From NCBI RefSeq assembly GCF_001431595.1, contig NZ_LDJO01000027.1, positions 1 through 64,000 of the forward strand: a stretch of 64,000 nt of DNA, given 5' to 3'. This DNA comes from Stenotrophomonas acidaminiphila. Its GTDB lineage: Bacteria > Pseudomonadota > Gammaproteobacteria > Xanthomonadales > Xanthomonadaceae. How positions within the stretch are numbered: the first letter of the stretch is position 1; every line of letters starts with the position of its first letter. Shown in pieces: positions 50,733 to 61,851 of this stretch. The notes under the pieces were generated by a model that saw only the letters and a list, made by a program, of their open reading frames with translations, was not told the origin of the DNA and did no database searches. The translations under genes were made by a program, and so were the position numbers.

Positions 50733-51935
50733 TCAGGCCGCCTGTCCGGCCGCGTGCCCGGAGGCCCAGGCCCACTGGAAGTTGTAGCCGCCCAGCCAGC
50801 CGGTCACGTCCAGCACCTCGCCGACGAAATACAGCCCCGGTACCTGCCGCGACTCCAGGGTCGAGGACGACACCTGGTGTGTATCCACCCCGCCCAGGGT
50901 CACTTCCGCGGTGCGGTAGCCCTCGGTGCCGCTGGCCACCAGCGGGAAATCGCCCAGCAGCGCCGCGGCCTGCTTCAGCTGCGGCTCGTCGAGCTGGCGC
51001 ACCGGCCGGTCCGGCAGCCAGTGCTCGCACAGGCGCTGCGCCATCCGCTTGGGCATGACCTCGGCCAGTACCGTGCGCAGCTCCGAGGCGCCGCGCTCGC
51101 GCTTCATGTCGCGCAGCCACTGCAGTGGGTCGTGGCCCGGCAGCAGGTCCAGGCGCAGGTCGTCGCCGGGCTGCCAGTACGAGGAGATCTGCAGGATCGC
51201 CGGGCCGCTGACCCCGCGGTGGGTGAGCAGCATGAAGTTGCGGAACGCCTGCCCGTTGCAGCGCGCCTCGACCGGCAGCGCCACGCCGCTGAGGTCGGCC
51301 AGCCGTTCCTGGTGCCTGCCGCTGAGGGTGAGCGGAACCAGCCCGGCGCGGGTGGGCAGCACCGCGTGGCCGAACTGGCGCGCGACCTCGTAGCCGAAGC
51401 CGCTGGCGCCTATGCTGGGAATGGACAGGCCGCCGCTGGCGATCACCAGCGAAGCGCAGTGGAACAGGCCGTGGCCGGTGCGCACGCGGAAGCCGTCGGC
51501 GCCGCGCTCGATGCCCTCCACCGCGCAGTCGGTGCGGATGCGCACCGCCGCCTGCTGGCATTCGTCCAGCAGCATGCGCACGATCAGCTTGGAGGAGATG
51601 TCGCAGAACAGCTGCCCCAGTTCCTTCTCGTGCCAGGCGATGCGGTGCCGTTCCACCATTTCGATGAAATCGGCCGGGGTGTAGCGGGCCAGCGCCGATT
51701 TGCAGAAATGCGGGTTGGCGGAAATGAAGTTGGCGGCGCTGGTGCCGGTATTGGTGAAATTGCAGCGCCCGCCGCCGGACATCAGGATCTTCTTGCCCGG
51801 CTTGTTGGCATGGTCGATCACCTGCACGACGCGACCGCGGCGGCCGGCGGTGAGCGCGCACATCAACCCGGCGGCACCGGCGCCGATCACCAGGACGTCG
51901 CAGTGCTGGGGCGTCATGCCCGGATTCATCGCCAC
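50733..51935 (-). CDS. BaiN/HI0933 family FAD-dependent oxidoreductase
   Basis: 400 residues. It has FAD-binding VIGAGAAGLMCALTAG at the N-terminus, the family motif MSGGGRCNFTN, and a C-terminal GLYFVGEVLDVTGWLGGYNFQWAWASG. Members are flavoproteins of mostly unknown substrate; BaiN was studied in bile-acid metabolism, but that role is not expected here. It is followed by yaeQ on the same strand eight bases upstream. Confidence 0.9.
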   Translation of the reverse strand: MAMNPGMTPQHCDVLVIGAGAAGLMCALTAGRRGRVVQVIDHANKPGKKILMSGGGRCNFTNTGTSAANFISANPHFCKSALARYTPADFIEMVERHRIAWHEKELGQLFCDISSKLIVRMLLDECQQAAVRIRTDCAVEGIERGADGFRVRTGHGLFHCASLVIASGGLSIPSIGASGFGYEVARQFGHAVLPTRAGLVPLTLSGRHQERLADLSGVALPVEARCNGQAFRNFMLLTHRGVSGPAILQISSYWQPGDDLRLDLLPGHDPLQWLRDMKRERGASELRTVLAEVMPKRMAQRLCEHWLPDRPVRQLDEPQLKQAAALLGDFPLVASGTEGYRTAEVTLGGVDTHQVSSSTLESRQVPGLYFVGEVLDVTGWLGGYNFQWAWASGHAAGQAA

Positions 51936-51942
51936 CGCGCGC

Positions 51943-52491
51943 TCAAGCCGTCGCGCGCTTGCGCCAGGCAGGGGTGACGTCGAGCTGGACCTGGTCGTTG
52001 AGGATCTGCAGCTCGCCGTCCTGGATCAGCACGCTCCAGCGCATCGCCCGCTGGATCTGCTGCCCCCAGCGCTCGACGAAGCCGGCGTCCAGGTCCACCA
52101 CCGAGAGATTGCCGAACCGGGCCAGGCCCTTGCCCTGCTTGTGCCACCAGATGTCCGAGGCGTTGCCGCCGTAGTTGATCACCTGCACCTGGCGGCTGCG
52201 GTTGCACGCCTTGCGCACCCGCGATTCGTCGGGGTGGCCCAGGTCGATCCACTGCAGGATGTCGCCGGTGTAGTCGTGCTGCCACAGGTCCGGTTCGTCG
52301 TCGGTGCTCAGGCCGCGGCCGAACTCCAGGCGGTCGTCGGCGTTCAATGCGAAGGCGAGCAGGCGCACCATCAGGCGCTCGTCGGTTTCGGAGGGATGCT
52401 GGGCCAGGGTCAGGTGGTGGGTCGCGTAGTAGCCGCGGTCCATGTCGCTGATCTGCAGCTCGGCCTTGCGGATGGTGGCGGTAAGGGCCAT
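51943..52491 (-). CDS. yaeQ: YaeQ family protein
   Basis: 182 residues, usual length. It matches the YaeQ family (PD-(D/E)XK-like fold, exact function unknown): ATIRKAELQISDMDRGYYATH at the start, DEPDLWQHDYTGDILQWIDLG and IWWHKQGKGLARF later. ATG 52491 is chosen over one five codons upstream because it begins the conserved MALTATI segment. Confidence 0.92.
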   Translation of the reverse strand: MALTATIRKAELQISDMDRGYYATHHLTLAQHPSETDERLMVRLLAFALNADDRLEFGRGLSTDDEPDLWQHDYTGDILQWIDLGHPDESRVRKACNRSRQVQVINYGGNASDIWWHKQGKGLARFGNLSVVDLDAGFVERWGQQIQRAMRWSVLIQDGELQILNDQVQLDVTPAWRKRATA

Positions 52492-52551
52492 GGGATCACG
52501 GGGCAAAGACCGCCATTCTACTGCGCGGGCGCAGCCGCGGCGGGCGCTGCT

Positions 52552-53025
52552 TCAGCGTTGCCGTGCCAGCCACTGGTCCAGGCGCGCGGCGAACGCCTGG
52601 CGGTCGCGCGCGTGCAGGCTGGGCGGGCCGCCGGTCTGCACGCCCGCGCCGCGCAGTTCGGCCATGAAGTCGCGTATCGACAGGCGCTGGGCGATGCTGT
52701 CGGGGCTGAACGGCACGCCGCGCGGGTCCAGCGCCGCGGCGCCTTTGGCCAGCACCCGCGCGGCCAGCGGGATGTCCTGGGTGACGACCAGGTCGCCGGC
52801 GGCGACGCGTTCGGCGATGGCGTCATCGGCCACGTCCGGGCCGCCGGCGACCTGCATGGCGCGGATGAAGCGCGAGGAGGGCGTCTGCAGCCAGCGGTTG
52901 GCGACCAGGATCACTTCGATCCGGGTACGTTCGGCGGCGCGGTACAGGATGTCGCGGATGACCGCCGGGCAGGCGTCGGCGTCCACCCAGATACGGGGGG
53001 AGGGGGCGGCAAGGGGGGATTCCAT
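52552..53025 (-). CDS. yaiI: YaiI/YqxD family protein (DUF188)
   Basis: 157 residues. A PIN-like nuclease-fold family with acidic pocket [15 protein letters not shown] near the N-terminus, [22 protein letters not shown] in the middle and RDFMAELR later. Function unknown. ATG 53025 gives the family length; an upstream ATG at 53094 adds an arginine-rich stretch with no support. Confidence 0.92.
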   Translation of the reverse strand: MESPLAAPSPRIWVDADACPAVIRDILYRAAERTRIEVILVANRWLQTPSSRFIRAMQVAGGPDVADDAIAERVAAGDLVVTQDIPLAARVLAKGAAALDPRGVPFSPDSIAQRLSIRDFMAELRGAGVQTGGPPSLHARDRQAFAARLDQWLARQR

Positions 53026-53341
53026 GCCGCGCAGTCTAGCCGCTGCGCGGCCCGGTGGCGGCTGCATGCGTACCCGTGTGGTGCGCCAAGCCAATGAATT
53101 TAGCGGGATTGTTGCCGGGAAGCGGGGTTTCGGTGCGGATGAATGCGGTATTTGTCGCTTTTTGCCGGAAAGCCGCGTATCTTTCGCCCCACTGTGCTTG
53201 CAAGGGTCACCGTGAATCGTGGCCTGATGCAGCTGATCTCACCGATCCGCTCATCGTTCCGTTTTACCAACGCCTGCAACTCAGTCTCGGCCCCGATCCC
53301 CGGTGGCTGCGATTTCCAATCAATAGTTCCAGGAGTTTGTA
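53026..53341 (+). other. Long leader/promoter region of the cold-shock gene
   Basis: A 316-base gap between divergent yaiI and cspA. The right half has lower GC than its surroundings, with T-rich and AATTTAGC stretches, and ends in CCAGGAG before the csp ATG. Long structured leaders are usual for cold-shock genes, where they control mRNA stability and translation at low temperature. I could not assign exact promoter hexamers. Confidence 0.5.
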
Positions 53342-53551
53342 ATGTCTGAGCGTCAGACCGGCACGGTGAAGTGGTTCAACGATGCCAAGGGTTTTGGTTT
53401 CATCACCCCGGAAAGCGGCCCCGACCTGTTCGTGCACTTCCGCGCCATCCAGGGCACCGGCTTCAAGTCGCTGCAGGAAGGCCAGAAGGTGACCTTCGTC
53501 GCCGTGCAGGGCCAGAAGGGCATGCAGGCTGACCAGGTGCAGGCGCTGTAA
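53342..53551 (+). CDS. cspA: Cold-shock protein (CspA family)
   Basis: 69-residue OB-fold RNA/DNA-binding protein. RNP1 KGFGFIT and RNP2 DLFVHF are present, preceded by [10 protein letters not shown]. The second half [20 protein letters not shown] is typical apart from a glutamine-rich turn. AGGAG lies eight bases before the ATG. Its long leader suggests temperature control. Confidence 0.96.
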   Translation: MSERQTGTVKWFNDAKGFGFITPESGPDLFVHFRAIQGTGFKSLQEGQKVTFVAVQGQKGMQADQVQAL

Positions 53552-53581
53552 TCCAGCCCCAGCAACCGCAAGGTCGCCACG

Positions 53582-53612
53582 ACGCCGGAAGCGAAAGCTT
53601 CCGGCGTTTTTG
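53582..53612 (+). terminator. Intrinsic terminator of cspA
   Basis: ACGCCGGAAGC and GCTTCCGGCGT form an 11-base-pair stem with a GAAA loop, followed by TTTTTG. Confidence 0.9.
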
Positions 53613-53713
53613 TTTGTGTCCGCCCGCCGCGCCGGCGCCTTGCATGCCCGTGTTCGGCGCTGGGGCCGGGTACCGTAGCTTGTGACATCGCCCCCCGTCC
53701 CCACATCCTGGCA

Positions 53714-55270
53714 ATGACCCCGCGGCTGAAATTCGACAACCGTTTCCTGCGCGAACTGCCCGGCGATGCCGAAACCGGATCGCGCCGGCGCGAGGTGCCG
53801 GGCGCGGCCTGGTCGCAGGTCATGCCTGGCCCGGTGGCGGCGCCGCGGTTGCTGGCGCATGCGCCGGACGTGGCGGCGATGCTGGGTTTCGACGGCGCGG
53901 CCGTACAGGCGCCGGACTTCGCCGCGGTGTTCGCCGGCAACGCGTTGTACGACGGCATGCAGCCATGGGCGGCGAACTACGGCGGGCACCAGTTCGGGCA
54001 CTGGGCCGGGCAGCTGGGCGACGGCCGCGCCATCTCGCTCGGCGAGCTGCTGGCCGATGGCCGGCGCTGGGAGCTGCAGCTCAAGGGCGCGGGGCCGACG
54101 CCGTACTCGCGCGGGGCCGATGGCCGCGCGGTGCTGCGCTCGTCGATCCGCGAATTCCTGTGTTCGGAAGCCATGCACCACCTCGGGGTGCCGACCACGC
54201 GGGCCCTGAGCCTGGTCGCCACCGGCGAGGCGGTGGTGCGCGACATGTTCTACGACGGTCATCCGGGCGACGAACCGGGGGCGGTGGTATGCCGGGTGGC
54301 GCCCTCGTTCATCCGTTTCGGCAGCTTCGAACTGCCGTCCGCACGCGGTGACGTGGCGCTGCTGCGGCGCTGGGTGGATTTCTGCATCGACCGCGATTTC
54401 CCGCATCTGGCGCCCGGCGCTTCGCGCCAGGCCGACTGGTTCGCCGAGGTCTGCACCCGCACCGCGGCGATGGTCGCGCACTGGATGCGGGTGGGCTTTG
54501 TGCATGGGGTGATGAACACCGACAACATGTCCGTGCTCGGCCTGACCCTGGATTACGGCCCGTATGGCTGGATCGAGGACTACGACCCGGACTGGACGCC
54601 GAATACCACCGACGCACAGGGCCGCCGCTACCGTTTCGGCACGCAGATGCAGGTGGCGTACTGGAACCTGGTCCGGCTGGCGCAGGCGCTGTCGCCGCTG
54701 TTCGCCGACGCGGCGCCGCTGCAGGCCGGGCTGGATGCGTTCCAGGCGCGTTACGCGGCCGACGAACGCGCCCATCTGGTCGCCAAGCTCGGCCTGGGCG
54801 AATACCGGCAGGGCGACGATGCGCTCATGGCGCGGTTCCGGGAGCTGCTGCACGCGGGCGAGATGGACATGACCCTGGCGTTCCGTGCGCTGCCCGACGT
54901 CGACCCGCAGCGGCCGGATGCGGCTGCGCTGGAGGCGGCGTTCTATTCCCCGGAGCGCCGCGAACGGGTGATGCCGGACCTGCTGGACTGGCTGCGGCGC
55001 CATGCCGCACGCGTGCGCGATGCGGGCCTGGACGATGCCGCGCGGCGTGCGGTCATGCAGGCGGCCAATCCCAAGTACGTGCTGCGCAACTGGCTGGTGC
55101 AGCAGGCCATCGATCGCGCCGCGCAGGGCGACACCGGCGGCATCACCGACCTGTTGGAGGTGATGCGGCGCCCCTGCGACGAACAGCCCGGCCGCGAGGC
55201 GTTCGCCTGCCGGCGCCCGGACTGGGCACGTGCGCGCGCCGGCTGCTCCATGCTGTCGTGCAGTTCCTGA
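53714..55270 (+). CDS. selO: Protein adenylyltransferase SelO
   Basis: Pseudokinase-fold enzyme that transfers AMP to protein hydroxyls and protects against oxidative stress (518 residues). Conserved segments: [56 protein letters not shown] and [14 protein letters not shown]. The C-terminus ends SCSS, the cysteine position that is selenocysteine in eukaryotic SelO. Single gene before apt. Confidence 0.95.
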   Translation: MTPRLKFDNRFLRELPGDAETGSRRREVPGAAWSQVMPGPVAAPRLLAHAPDVAAMLGFDGAAVQAPDFAAVFAGNALYDGMQPWAANYGGHQFGHWAGQLGDGRAISLGELLADGRRWELQLKGAGPTPYSRGADGRAVLRSSIREFLCSEAMHHLGVPTTRALSLVATGEAVVRDMFYDGHPGDEPGAVVCRVAPSFIRFGSFELPSARGDVALLRRWVDFCIDRDFPHLAPGASRQADWFAEVCTRTAAMVAHWMRVGFVHGVMNTDNMSVLGLTLDYGPYGWIEDYDPDWTPNTTDAQGRRYRFGTQMQVAYWNLVRLAQALSPLFADAAPLQAGLDAFQARYAADERAHLVAKLGLGEYRQGDDALMARFRELLHAGEMDMTLAFRALPDVDPQRPDAAALEAAFYSPERRERVMPDLLDWLRRHAARVRDAGLDDAARRAVMQAANPKYVLRNWLVQQAIDRAAQGDTGGITDLLEVMRRPCDEQPGREAFACRRPDWARARAGCSMLSCSS

Positions 55271-55293
55271 TTCCTTCCATTTCCAGTGACCCC

Positions 55294-55824
55294 ATGACCA
55301 ACCCCTATCCCCATTGGGCCGGCGCGATCCGCGACGTGGCCGACTTCCCCCGGCCCGGTATCCGTTTCAAGGACATCACCCCGCTGCTGGCCGATGCCGA
55401 TGGCTTCCGCGCCGCGGTTGCGGCGATGGCCGACCCGTGGCGCGCTGCCGGCGTGCAGGCCGTGCTGGGCGTGGAAGCGCGCGGCTTCATCCTTGGCGCC
55501 GCGCTGGCCCTGGAACTGGGCGCCGGCTTCGTGCCGGTGCGCAAGCCGGGCAAGCTGCCCGGCGCCACCCTGGCGCAGGAGTACGCGCTGGAATACGGCA
55601 GCGACCGCATCGAGGTGCGTGCCGGCGCCATCGCCCCGGGGACCCGGGTGCTGCTGATCGACGACGTGCTGGCCACCGGCGGTACGCTGGCCGCGGCGCT
55701 GCTGCTGGCGCGCCGGCTCGAGGCCGAGGTGCTCGGGGCGGCGGTGCTGGTGGAACTGGACGGCCTGGGCGGGCGTCAACGCTGGCCCGACGGCCTGCCG
55801 CTGCAGGCCACGCTGGCGTACTGA
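55294..55824 (+). CDS. apt: Adenine phosphoribosyltransferase
   Basis: Purine salvage: adenine plus PRPP to AMP (176 residues). It opens with [21 protein letters not shown] and has [23 protein letters not shown], and the PRPP loop [16 protein letters not shown] 55294 gives the family length; another in-frame ATG at 55258 overlaps selO by 13 bases and is less likely. Confidence 0.96.
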   Translation: MTNPYPHWAGAIRDVADFPRPGIRFKDITPLLADADGFRAAVAAMADPWRAAGVQAVLGVEARGFILGAALALELGAGFVPVRKPGKLPGATLAQEYALEYGSDRIEVRAGAIAPGTRVLLIDDVLATGGTLAAALLLARRLEAEVLGAAVLVELDGLGGRQRWPDGLPLQATLAY

Positions 55825-55885
55825 ACGCGGCGCCTGCACTCCGGCGCCGCGGTGCGCGCCGGGCGCTGAAACCCGGCGCCCGGCA

Positions 55886-57262
<1,377 letters not shown>

Positions 57263-57324
57263 GCCGTATTTTCGCAGATGCCGGCAGGCCGTGCCGCTCC
57301 GGCTGCCGTCGCGGCGCGGCGGGT

Positions 57325-58380
57325 TCAGCACAGGGCGCGTACCGCGAGGTTGATCAGCAGGCCGCCGCCCACCAGCCAGGCGGCCAGCAGCGCGGCCAGC
57401 AGCATCGGCCTGGGGCCGGCCTGGCGCAGGGCCGAGGCATGGGTGGTCAGGCCCAGCGCGGCCATCGCCATCGCCAGCAGCGCGGTGTCCAGCTCGACCA
57501 GGGTGGCGACCAGCCCGGCGGGCAGCAGCTGCAGCGAGTTGAAGCCGACCATGGCGATGAAGCCGAAGGCGAACCAGGGCACCGTGATCGCCGAGCGCTG
57601 GCGGTTGCCGTCGTTGCCGCCGCGCGCCAGCAGTGCCGACAGGCCGACCAGGAACGGCGCCAGCATCATCACCCGCACCATCTTGGCGATGACCGCGGCA
57701 TCGGCGGCCGGCTGGCTGACGGCGCGGCCGGCGGCCACCACCTGCGCCACTTCGTGCACGGTGGAGCCGGTGAACACGCCGTAGCCGGTGTCGTCCAGCG
57801 GCATCCAGCCGGCATGCACGCCCCACCGGTACAGCAGCGGGTACAGGAACATCGCCAGGGTGCCGAACACGACCACCGTGGCCACGGCGATGGCGACCTG
57901 TTCGGCCCGGCCCTTGACCACCGGCTCGGCGGCCATCACCGCCGCGGCGCCGCAGATGGAACTGCCGGCGCCGATCAGCAGCGCGGTGTTGCGCTCCAGC
58001 CCGAGTACGCGGGTGCCCAGCCACCACGCCAGGGCGAAGGTGGAGCACAGTACCAGCGCGTCGATCAGCACCCCGGCGGCGCCGACCTGGCCGATGTCCT
58101 GCACGGTCAGCCGCAGGCCGTAGAGGACGATGCCCGCGCGCAGCACGGTGGCCTTGGAGACGCCGACGCCGGTTGCCACCCGCGGCGCGAACGTGGGGTA
58201 GACGGTATTGCCGACGACGATGCCGATCACGATGGCCAGTGTCAGCGCGCCGATGCCATGGGCCTGGAGCCACGGCACGGTGCCCAGCCAGAGGGCGAGG
58301 GCGGCGATGGCGGCGGTAAGCAGCAGGCCGGGGAGACGCGGCGGGCGGGCGCTGGCCTGCCTGTGTGTGACGGTGTTCAT
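57325..58380 (-). CDS. YeiH family putative sulfate export transporter
   Basis: 351-residue inner-membrane protein with about ten hydrophobic helices. Family motifs: GIVVGNTVYPTFAP near TM2, VLRAGIVLYGLRLTV, and GAGSSICGAAAVMA in the middle. Substrate is unproven for the family. It diverges from a LysR regulator, the common YeiH-YeiE layout, with palindromes in between. Confidence 0.88.
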   Translation of the reverse strand: MNTVTHRQASARPPRLPGLLLTAAIAALALWLGTVPWLQAHGIGALTLAIVIGIVVGNTVYPTFAPRVATGVGVSKATVLRAGIVLYGLRLTVQDIGQVGAAGVLIDALVLCSTFALAWWLGTRVLGLERNTALLIGAGSSICGAAAVMAAEPVVKGRAEQVAIAVATVVVFGTLAMFLYPLLYRWGVHAGWMPLDDTGYGVFTGSTVHEVAQVVAAGRAVSQPAADAAVIAKMVRVMMLAPFLVGLSALLARGGNDGNRQRSAITVPWFAFGFIAMVGFNSLQLLPAGLVATLVELDTALLAMAMAALGLTTHASALRQAGPRPMLLAALLAAWLVGGGLLINLAVRALC

Positions 58381-58391
58381 GACGGTGGATC

Positions 58392-58467
58392 ATCAGGGGA
58401 TGGCCCATCCTGATTCCGCGCCAATCACCTGTAAAACGGATTATATTCGTATGAACAACCTGTTTTA
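58392..58467. promoter_or_regulatory. Divergent control region of the YeiH/LysR pair
   Basis: Two elements are visible. Near the YeiH start, ATCAGG...CCTGAT arms (58392-58414) form an imperfect palindrome over its likely ribosome-binding region. Nearer the LysR gene, nested arms TAAAAC/GTTTTA (58432-58437 and 58462-58467) enclose TTCGTATGAA (58446-58455). The AT-rich nested palindrome is a probable LysR operator. Confidence 0.5.
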
Positions 58468-58477
58468 TGGGTAATTA

Positions 58478-59383
58478 ATGCGTCTTTCCCTGCGCCAGCT
58501 GCAGATCTTCTCCGCCATCGCCGAGACCGGAACCACCACTGCCGCCGGGGACACCATCGGTCTGTCGCAATCGGCGGTGAGCGCGGCGCTGGGCGAGCTG
58601 GAGCACCTGCTCGGGCTTGCCGTGTTCGACCGCGTCGGCCGACGGCTGGTGCTCAACGGCCATGGCCGCGCGCTGCTGCCCGAGGCGCGCGCCCTGCTGG
58701 CGGCCACGGAGGACATCGAACGCCGCTACCGCGGGGGCGGCGAGGCCACCGCCCCGGTGCGCTGGCGGGTGGGGGCCAGCACCACCATCGGCAACTACCT
58801 GATGCCGGCGCGCATCGCCGACCTGCGCGATGGCAACGACCATGCGCGGGTCGACCTGGTGATCGGCAATACCCGCGAAGTCGCCAGTGCGGTGCAGCGG
58901 CTGGAGGTGGACATCGGCCTGATCGAGGGCCCGTGCCACGAACCGGGGCTGGACGTGGCGGCCTGGCGCGAGGACGAACTGGTCATCGTGTTCGGCGATC
59001 GCCACCGGCAGGCGGCGGCGCTGCGCGCCGGTGCCGACATGGCGCAGCTGCGCGGCGCCTGCTGGCTGCTGCGCGAGCCCGGTTCCGGCACCCGCGAGGC
59101 GGCCGAGCAGGCGCTGCTGCCGCACCTGCATGGTTTTTCCGAAGTGCTCCAGCTCGGCGGTACCGAGGCGATCAAACAGGGCGCGGTGGCCGGGCTCGGG
59201 CTGGCGTGCCTGTCGCGGCATGCGGTGACCGACCTGGTCGCGCTGGGGCGGCTGCATGAACTGGCCACGCCGCTGCCGCCGCTGCGCCGCCAGCTGTGGC
59301 TGGTGCGGCACCCCGGCAAGCGGGTGGCGGCCAGTCTGCGCCGCCTGCTGGCGCTGGATGAAGGTGTGTTCGCCGACGCCTGA
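58478..59383 (+). CDS. LysR-type regulator paired with the YeiH transporter
   Basis: 301 residues. Helix-turn-helix at the N-terminus (LRQLQIFSAIAETGTTTAAG then GLSQSAVSAALGELE) and the usual two-lobed effector domain. It resembles YeiE/CysB-type regulators of sulfur or anion export, by neighbourhood rather than by distinct motif. uup follows after 24 bases. Confidence 0.88.
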   Translation: MRLSLRQLQIFSAIAETGTTTAAGDTIGLSQSAVSAALGELEHLLGLAVFDRVGRRLVLNGHGRALLPEARALLAATEDIERRYRGGGEATAPVRWRVGASTTIGNYLMPARIADLRDGNDHARVDLVIGNTREVASAVQRLEVDIGLIEGPCHEPGLDVAAWREDELVIVFGDRHRQAAALRAGADMAQLRGACWLLREPGSGTREAAEQALLPHLHGFSEVLQLGGTEAIKQGAVAGLGLACLSRHAVTDLVALGRLHELATPLPPLRRQLWLVRHPGKRVAASLRRLLALDEGVFADA

Positions 59384-59407
59384 GCGCGGCTCCCGTACAA
59401 TGCGCGC

Positions 59408-61303
59408 ATGCCTTTGATCACCCTGCAGAACGTCGACTACAGCGTCGGCGGCCCGTTGTTGCTGGAAAAAGCCGAACTGTCGATCGAAAGTGGCGAGCGC
59501 ATCGCCCTGATCGGCCGCAACGGCGCCGGCAAATCCACCCTGATGAAACTGATGGCCGGCGAACTGAAGCCGGACGACGGCGAGGTGCGCGTCCAGCAGG
59601 GCGTGCGCGTCACCCGCCTGGAGCAGGAGGTGCCGCATGGCGCTTCCGGCAGCGTGTTCGACGTCGTCGCCGATGGCCTCGGCGAGCTTGGCCACTGGCT
59701 GGCCGAGTTCCACCGCCTGAGCCATGCCGAAACCTTCGACGGCGACGCCATGGGCAAGGTGCAGGCCAGGATCGACGCGGCCGACGGCTGGGCGCTGGAC
59801 CAGCGCGTTTCCGAAACCCTGACCAAGCTGGAGCTGGACGGCGATGCCGAGTTCGGGCGCCTGTCCGGCGGCATGAAGCGCCGCGTGCTGCTGGCGCGTG
59901 CGCTGGTGGCCGGGCCGGACGTGCTGCTGCTGGACGAGCCGACCAACCACCTGGACATCGAGGCCATCGACTGGCTCGAGGGCTTCCTCAAGGGCTGGAA
60001 CGGCTGCGTGGTGTTCGTCACCCACGACCGCCGCTTCCTGCGCGCACTGGCCACCCGCATCGTCGAGATCGACCGTGGCCAGGTGACCAGCTGGCCGGGC
60101 GACTGGGACAACTACGAGCGCCGCCGCGAGGAGCGCCTCAACGCCCAGGCGCAGGAGAATGCGCGCTTCGACAAGCTGCTGGCCCAGGAGGAAGTGTGGA
60201 TCCGGCAGGGCATCAAGGCCCGCCGCACCCGCGACGAGGGCCGCGTGCGCAGGCTCAAGGCCATGCGCATGGAGCGTGGCCAGCGCCGCGAGCTGGGCGG
60301 CAACGTGCGCCTGGAAGCGGCCGCGGGCGAGAACTCCGGCAAGAAGGTCATCGACGTCAAGGACGTCAGCTTCGCCTTCGGCGAGCGGGTGATGATCAGG
60401 GACTTCTCGACCACGATCATGCGCGGCGACCGCATCGGCCTGATCGGCCCCAACGGCAGCGGCAAGACCACCCTGCTCAAGCTGCTGCTGGGCGAGCTGC
60501 AGCCGGATCGTGGCGAGGTGCGCCAGGGCACCAACCTGCAGATCGCCTACTTCGACCAGTACCGCGCCACCCTGCGCGAGGACTGGAGCGCGATCGAGAA
60601 CGTGGCCGAAGGTGCCGACTTCATCGATCTCAACGGCAAGCGCAAGCACGTGCATGCCTACCTGCAGGATTTCCTGTTCACCCCGGAACGGGCGCGCGCG
60701 CCGATCACCCGGCTGTCCGGCGGCGAGCGCAACCGCCTGCTGCTGGCCAAGCTGTTCGCGCAGCCGTCCAACCTGCTGGTGATGGACGAACCGACCAACG
60801 ACCTGGACGTGGAAACCCTGGAGCTGCTGGAAGAGCTGCTGGGCGACTACACCGGCACCCTGCTGCTGGTCAGCCACGACCGCGATTTCCTCGACAACGT
60901 GGTCACCTCCACCCTGGTGCTGGAAGGCGAGGGCCGGGTCGGCGACTACGTCGGCGGCTATACCGATTCGCTGCGCCAGCGCCCGCCACCGGCGCAGAAC
61001 GGCATGGCCGTGGCCAGGGCCTCGGCCACGGCGGTGCCGGCCGCGAAACCGGTGGCGGCGGCGGTGGCCGAGGCGGCGCCGGCCAGGCGCAAGCTCAGCT
61101 TCAAGGATGCCCGCGAGCTGGAGCAGCTGCCGGCCAGGATCGAGCAGCTGGAGCGCGACGTGGAAGGCCTGACCGGTGCGATGAACGATCCGGCGTTCTA
61201 CACCCGCTCCAGCGCCGAGGTCACCGCGCACACGCAGCAGCTGGCCAGGGTGCAGGCCGAACTGGACGCGGCCTACGCGCGCTGGGAAGAGCTGGACGGC
61301 TGA
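59408..61303 (+). CDS. uup: ABC-F family ATPase Uup
   Basis: Cytoplasmic twin-ABC protein (631 residues) that acts on ribosomes or DNA transposon excision, not transport. Walker A motifs GRNGAGKST and GPNGSGKTT; signatures LSGGMKRRVLLARAL and LSGGERNRLLLAKLF; interdomain helix with WIRQGIKARRTRDEG; C-terminal coiled coil (ELEQLPARIEQLERDVEGL) that defines Uup. A TACAAT at 59396-59401 ends six bases before the ATG, so the transcript may be nearly leaderless. Confidence 0.94.
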   Translation: MPLITLQNVDYSVGGPLLLEKAELSIESGERIALIGRNGAGKSTLMKLMAGELKPDDGEVRVQQGVRVTRLEQEVPHGASGSVFDVVADGLGELGHWLAEFHRLSHAETFDGDAMGKVQARIDAADGWALDQRVSETLTKLELDGDAEFGRLSGGMKRRVLLARALVAGPDVLLLDEPTNHLDIEAIDWLEGFLKGWNGCVVFVTHDRRFLRALATRIVEIDRGQVTSWPGDWDNYERRREERLNAQAQENARFDKLLAQEEVWIRQGIKARRTRDEGRVRRLKAMRMERGQRRELGGNVRLEAAAGENSGKKVIDVKDVSFAFGERVMIRDFSTTIMRGDRIGLIGPNGSGKTTLLKLLLGELQPDRGEVRQGTNLQIAYFDQYRATLREDWSAIENVAEGADFIDLNGKRKHVHAYLQDFLFTPERARAPITRLSGGERNRLLLAKLFAQPSNLLVMDEPTNDLDVETLELLEELLGDYTGTLLLVSHDRDFLDNVVTSTLVLEGEGRVGDYVGGYTDSLRQRPPPAQNGMAVARASATAVPAAKPVAAAVAEAAPARRKLSFKDARELEQLPARIEQLERDVEGLTGAMNDPAFYTRSSAEVTAHTQQLARVQAELDAAYARWEELDG

Positions 61304-61416
61304 GCGGGCAGGCCCGGGCATGCCGCGTGGCGGCGCCCGTGGCCCATGTGACAATCGCCGCGGGAAGCGCCGCGGCCGGATGGCGCGCTTCCCCGGTTTC
61401 CCCCATGGAGCGCGCG

Positions 61417-61839
61417 ATGGCAATGCCTTTTTCGGTGCAGCGCATCGACCACGTGGTCTTCCGCGTCCGCGAGCTGCCGCGCAGCATCGCGTTCTACCGG
61501 AGCGTGCTCGGATGCGAGGTGGTCAGGTGGCGCGAGCCCCTTGGCCTGGTCCACCTGCGGGCCGGCGCGTCGATGATCGATCTGGTGAGCGTGGACAGCC
61601 CCCTGGGTGCGCGTGGCGGTGCTGCCGCGGGCGAGGGCGCGCGCAACGTCGACCACCTGTGCCTGCGCATCGAGCCGTTCGATGCAGCGGCCATCACCGC
61701 GCACCTGCGCCGCCATGGGCTGGTGCCGTCGGCGGCGGAGCTCAATTTCGGCGCCGAGGGCGACGGGCTTTCGCTCTATTTCGCCGATCCCGACGGCAAC
61801 GTGATCGAACTGAAAGGGCCGGCATGCCCGCCGGCCTGA
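61417..61839 (+). CDS. VOC family protein (glyoxalase/bleomycin-resistance fold)
   Basis: 140 residues. It has the paired beta-alpha-beta repeats: RIDHVVFRVRELPRSIAFYR at the start and a second half ending LYFADPDGNVIELKGP. Histidine in RIDHVV and Glu in VIELK are the likely metal ligands. ATG 61417 is preferred because GGAG lies six bases upstream; two other in-frame ATGs (61405, 61423) are close. Substrate unknown. Confidence 0.85.
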   Translation: MAMPFSVQRIDHVVFRVRELPRSIAFYRSVLGCEVVRWREPLGLVHLRAGASMIDLVSVDSPLGARGGAAAGEGARNVDHLCLRIEPFDAAAITAHLRRHGLVPSAAELNFGAEGDGLSLYFADPDGNVIELKGPACPPA

Positions 61840-61851
61840 CGTGATGCCGGT

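Noticed and set aside
53264-55003. A 579-codon minus-strand frame across cspA and selO
   Set aside because: Shadow frame; cspA and selO on the plus strand have clear motifs and a terminator between them.
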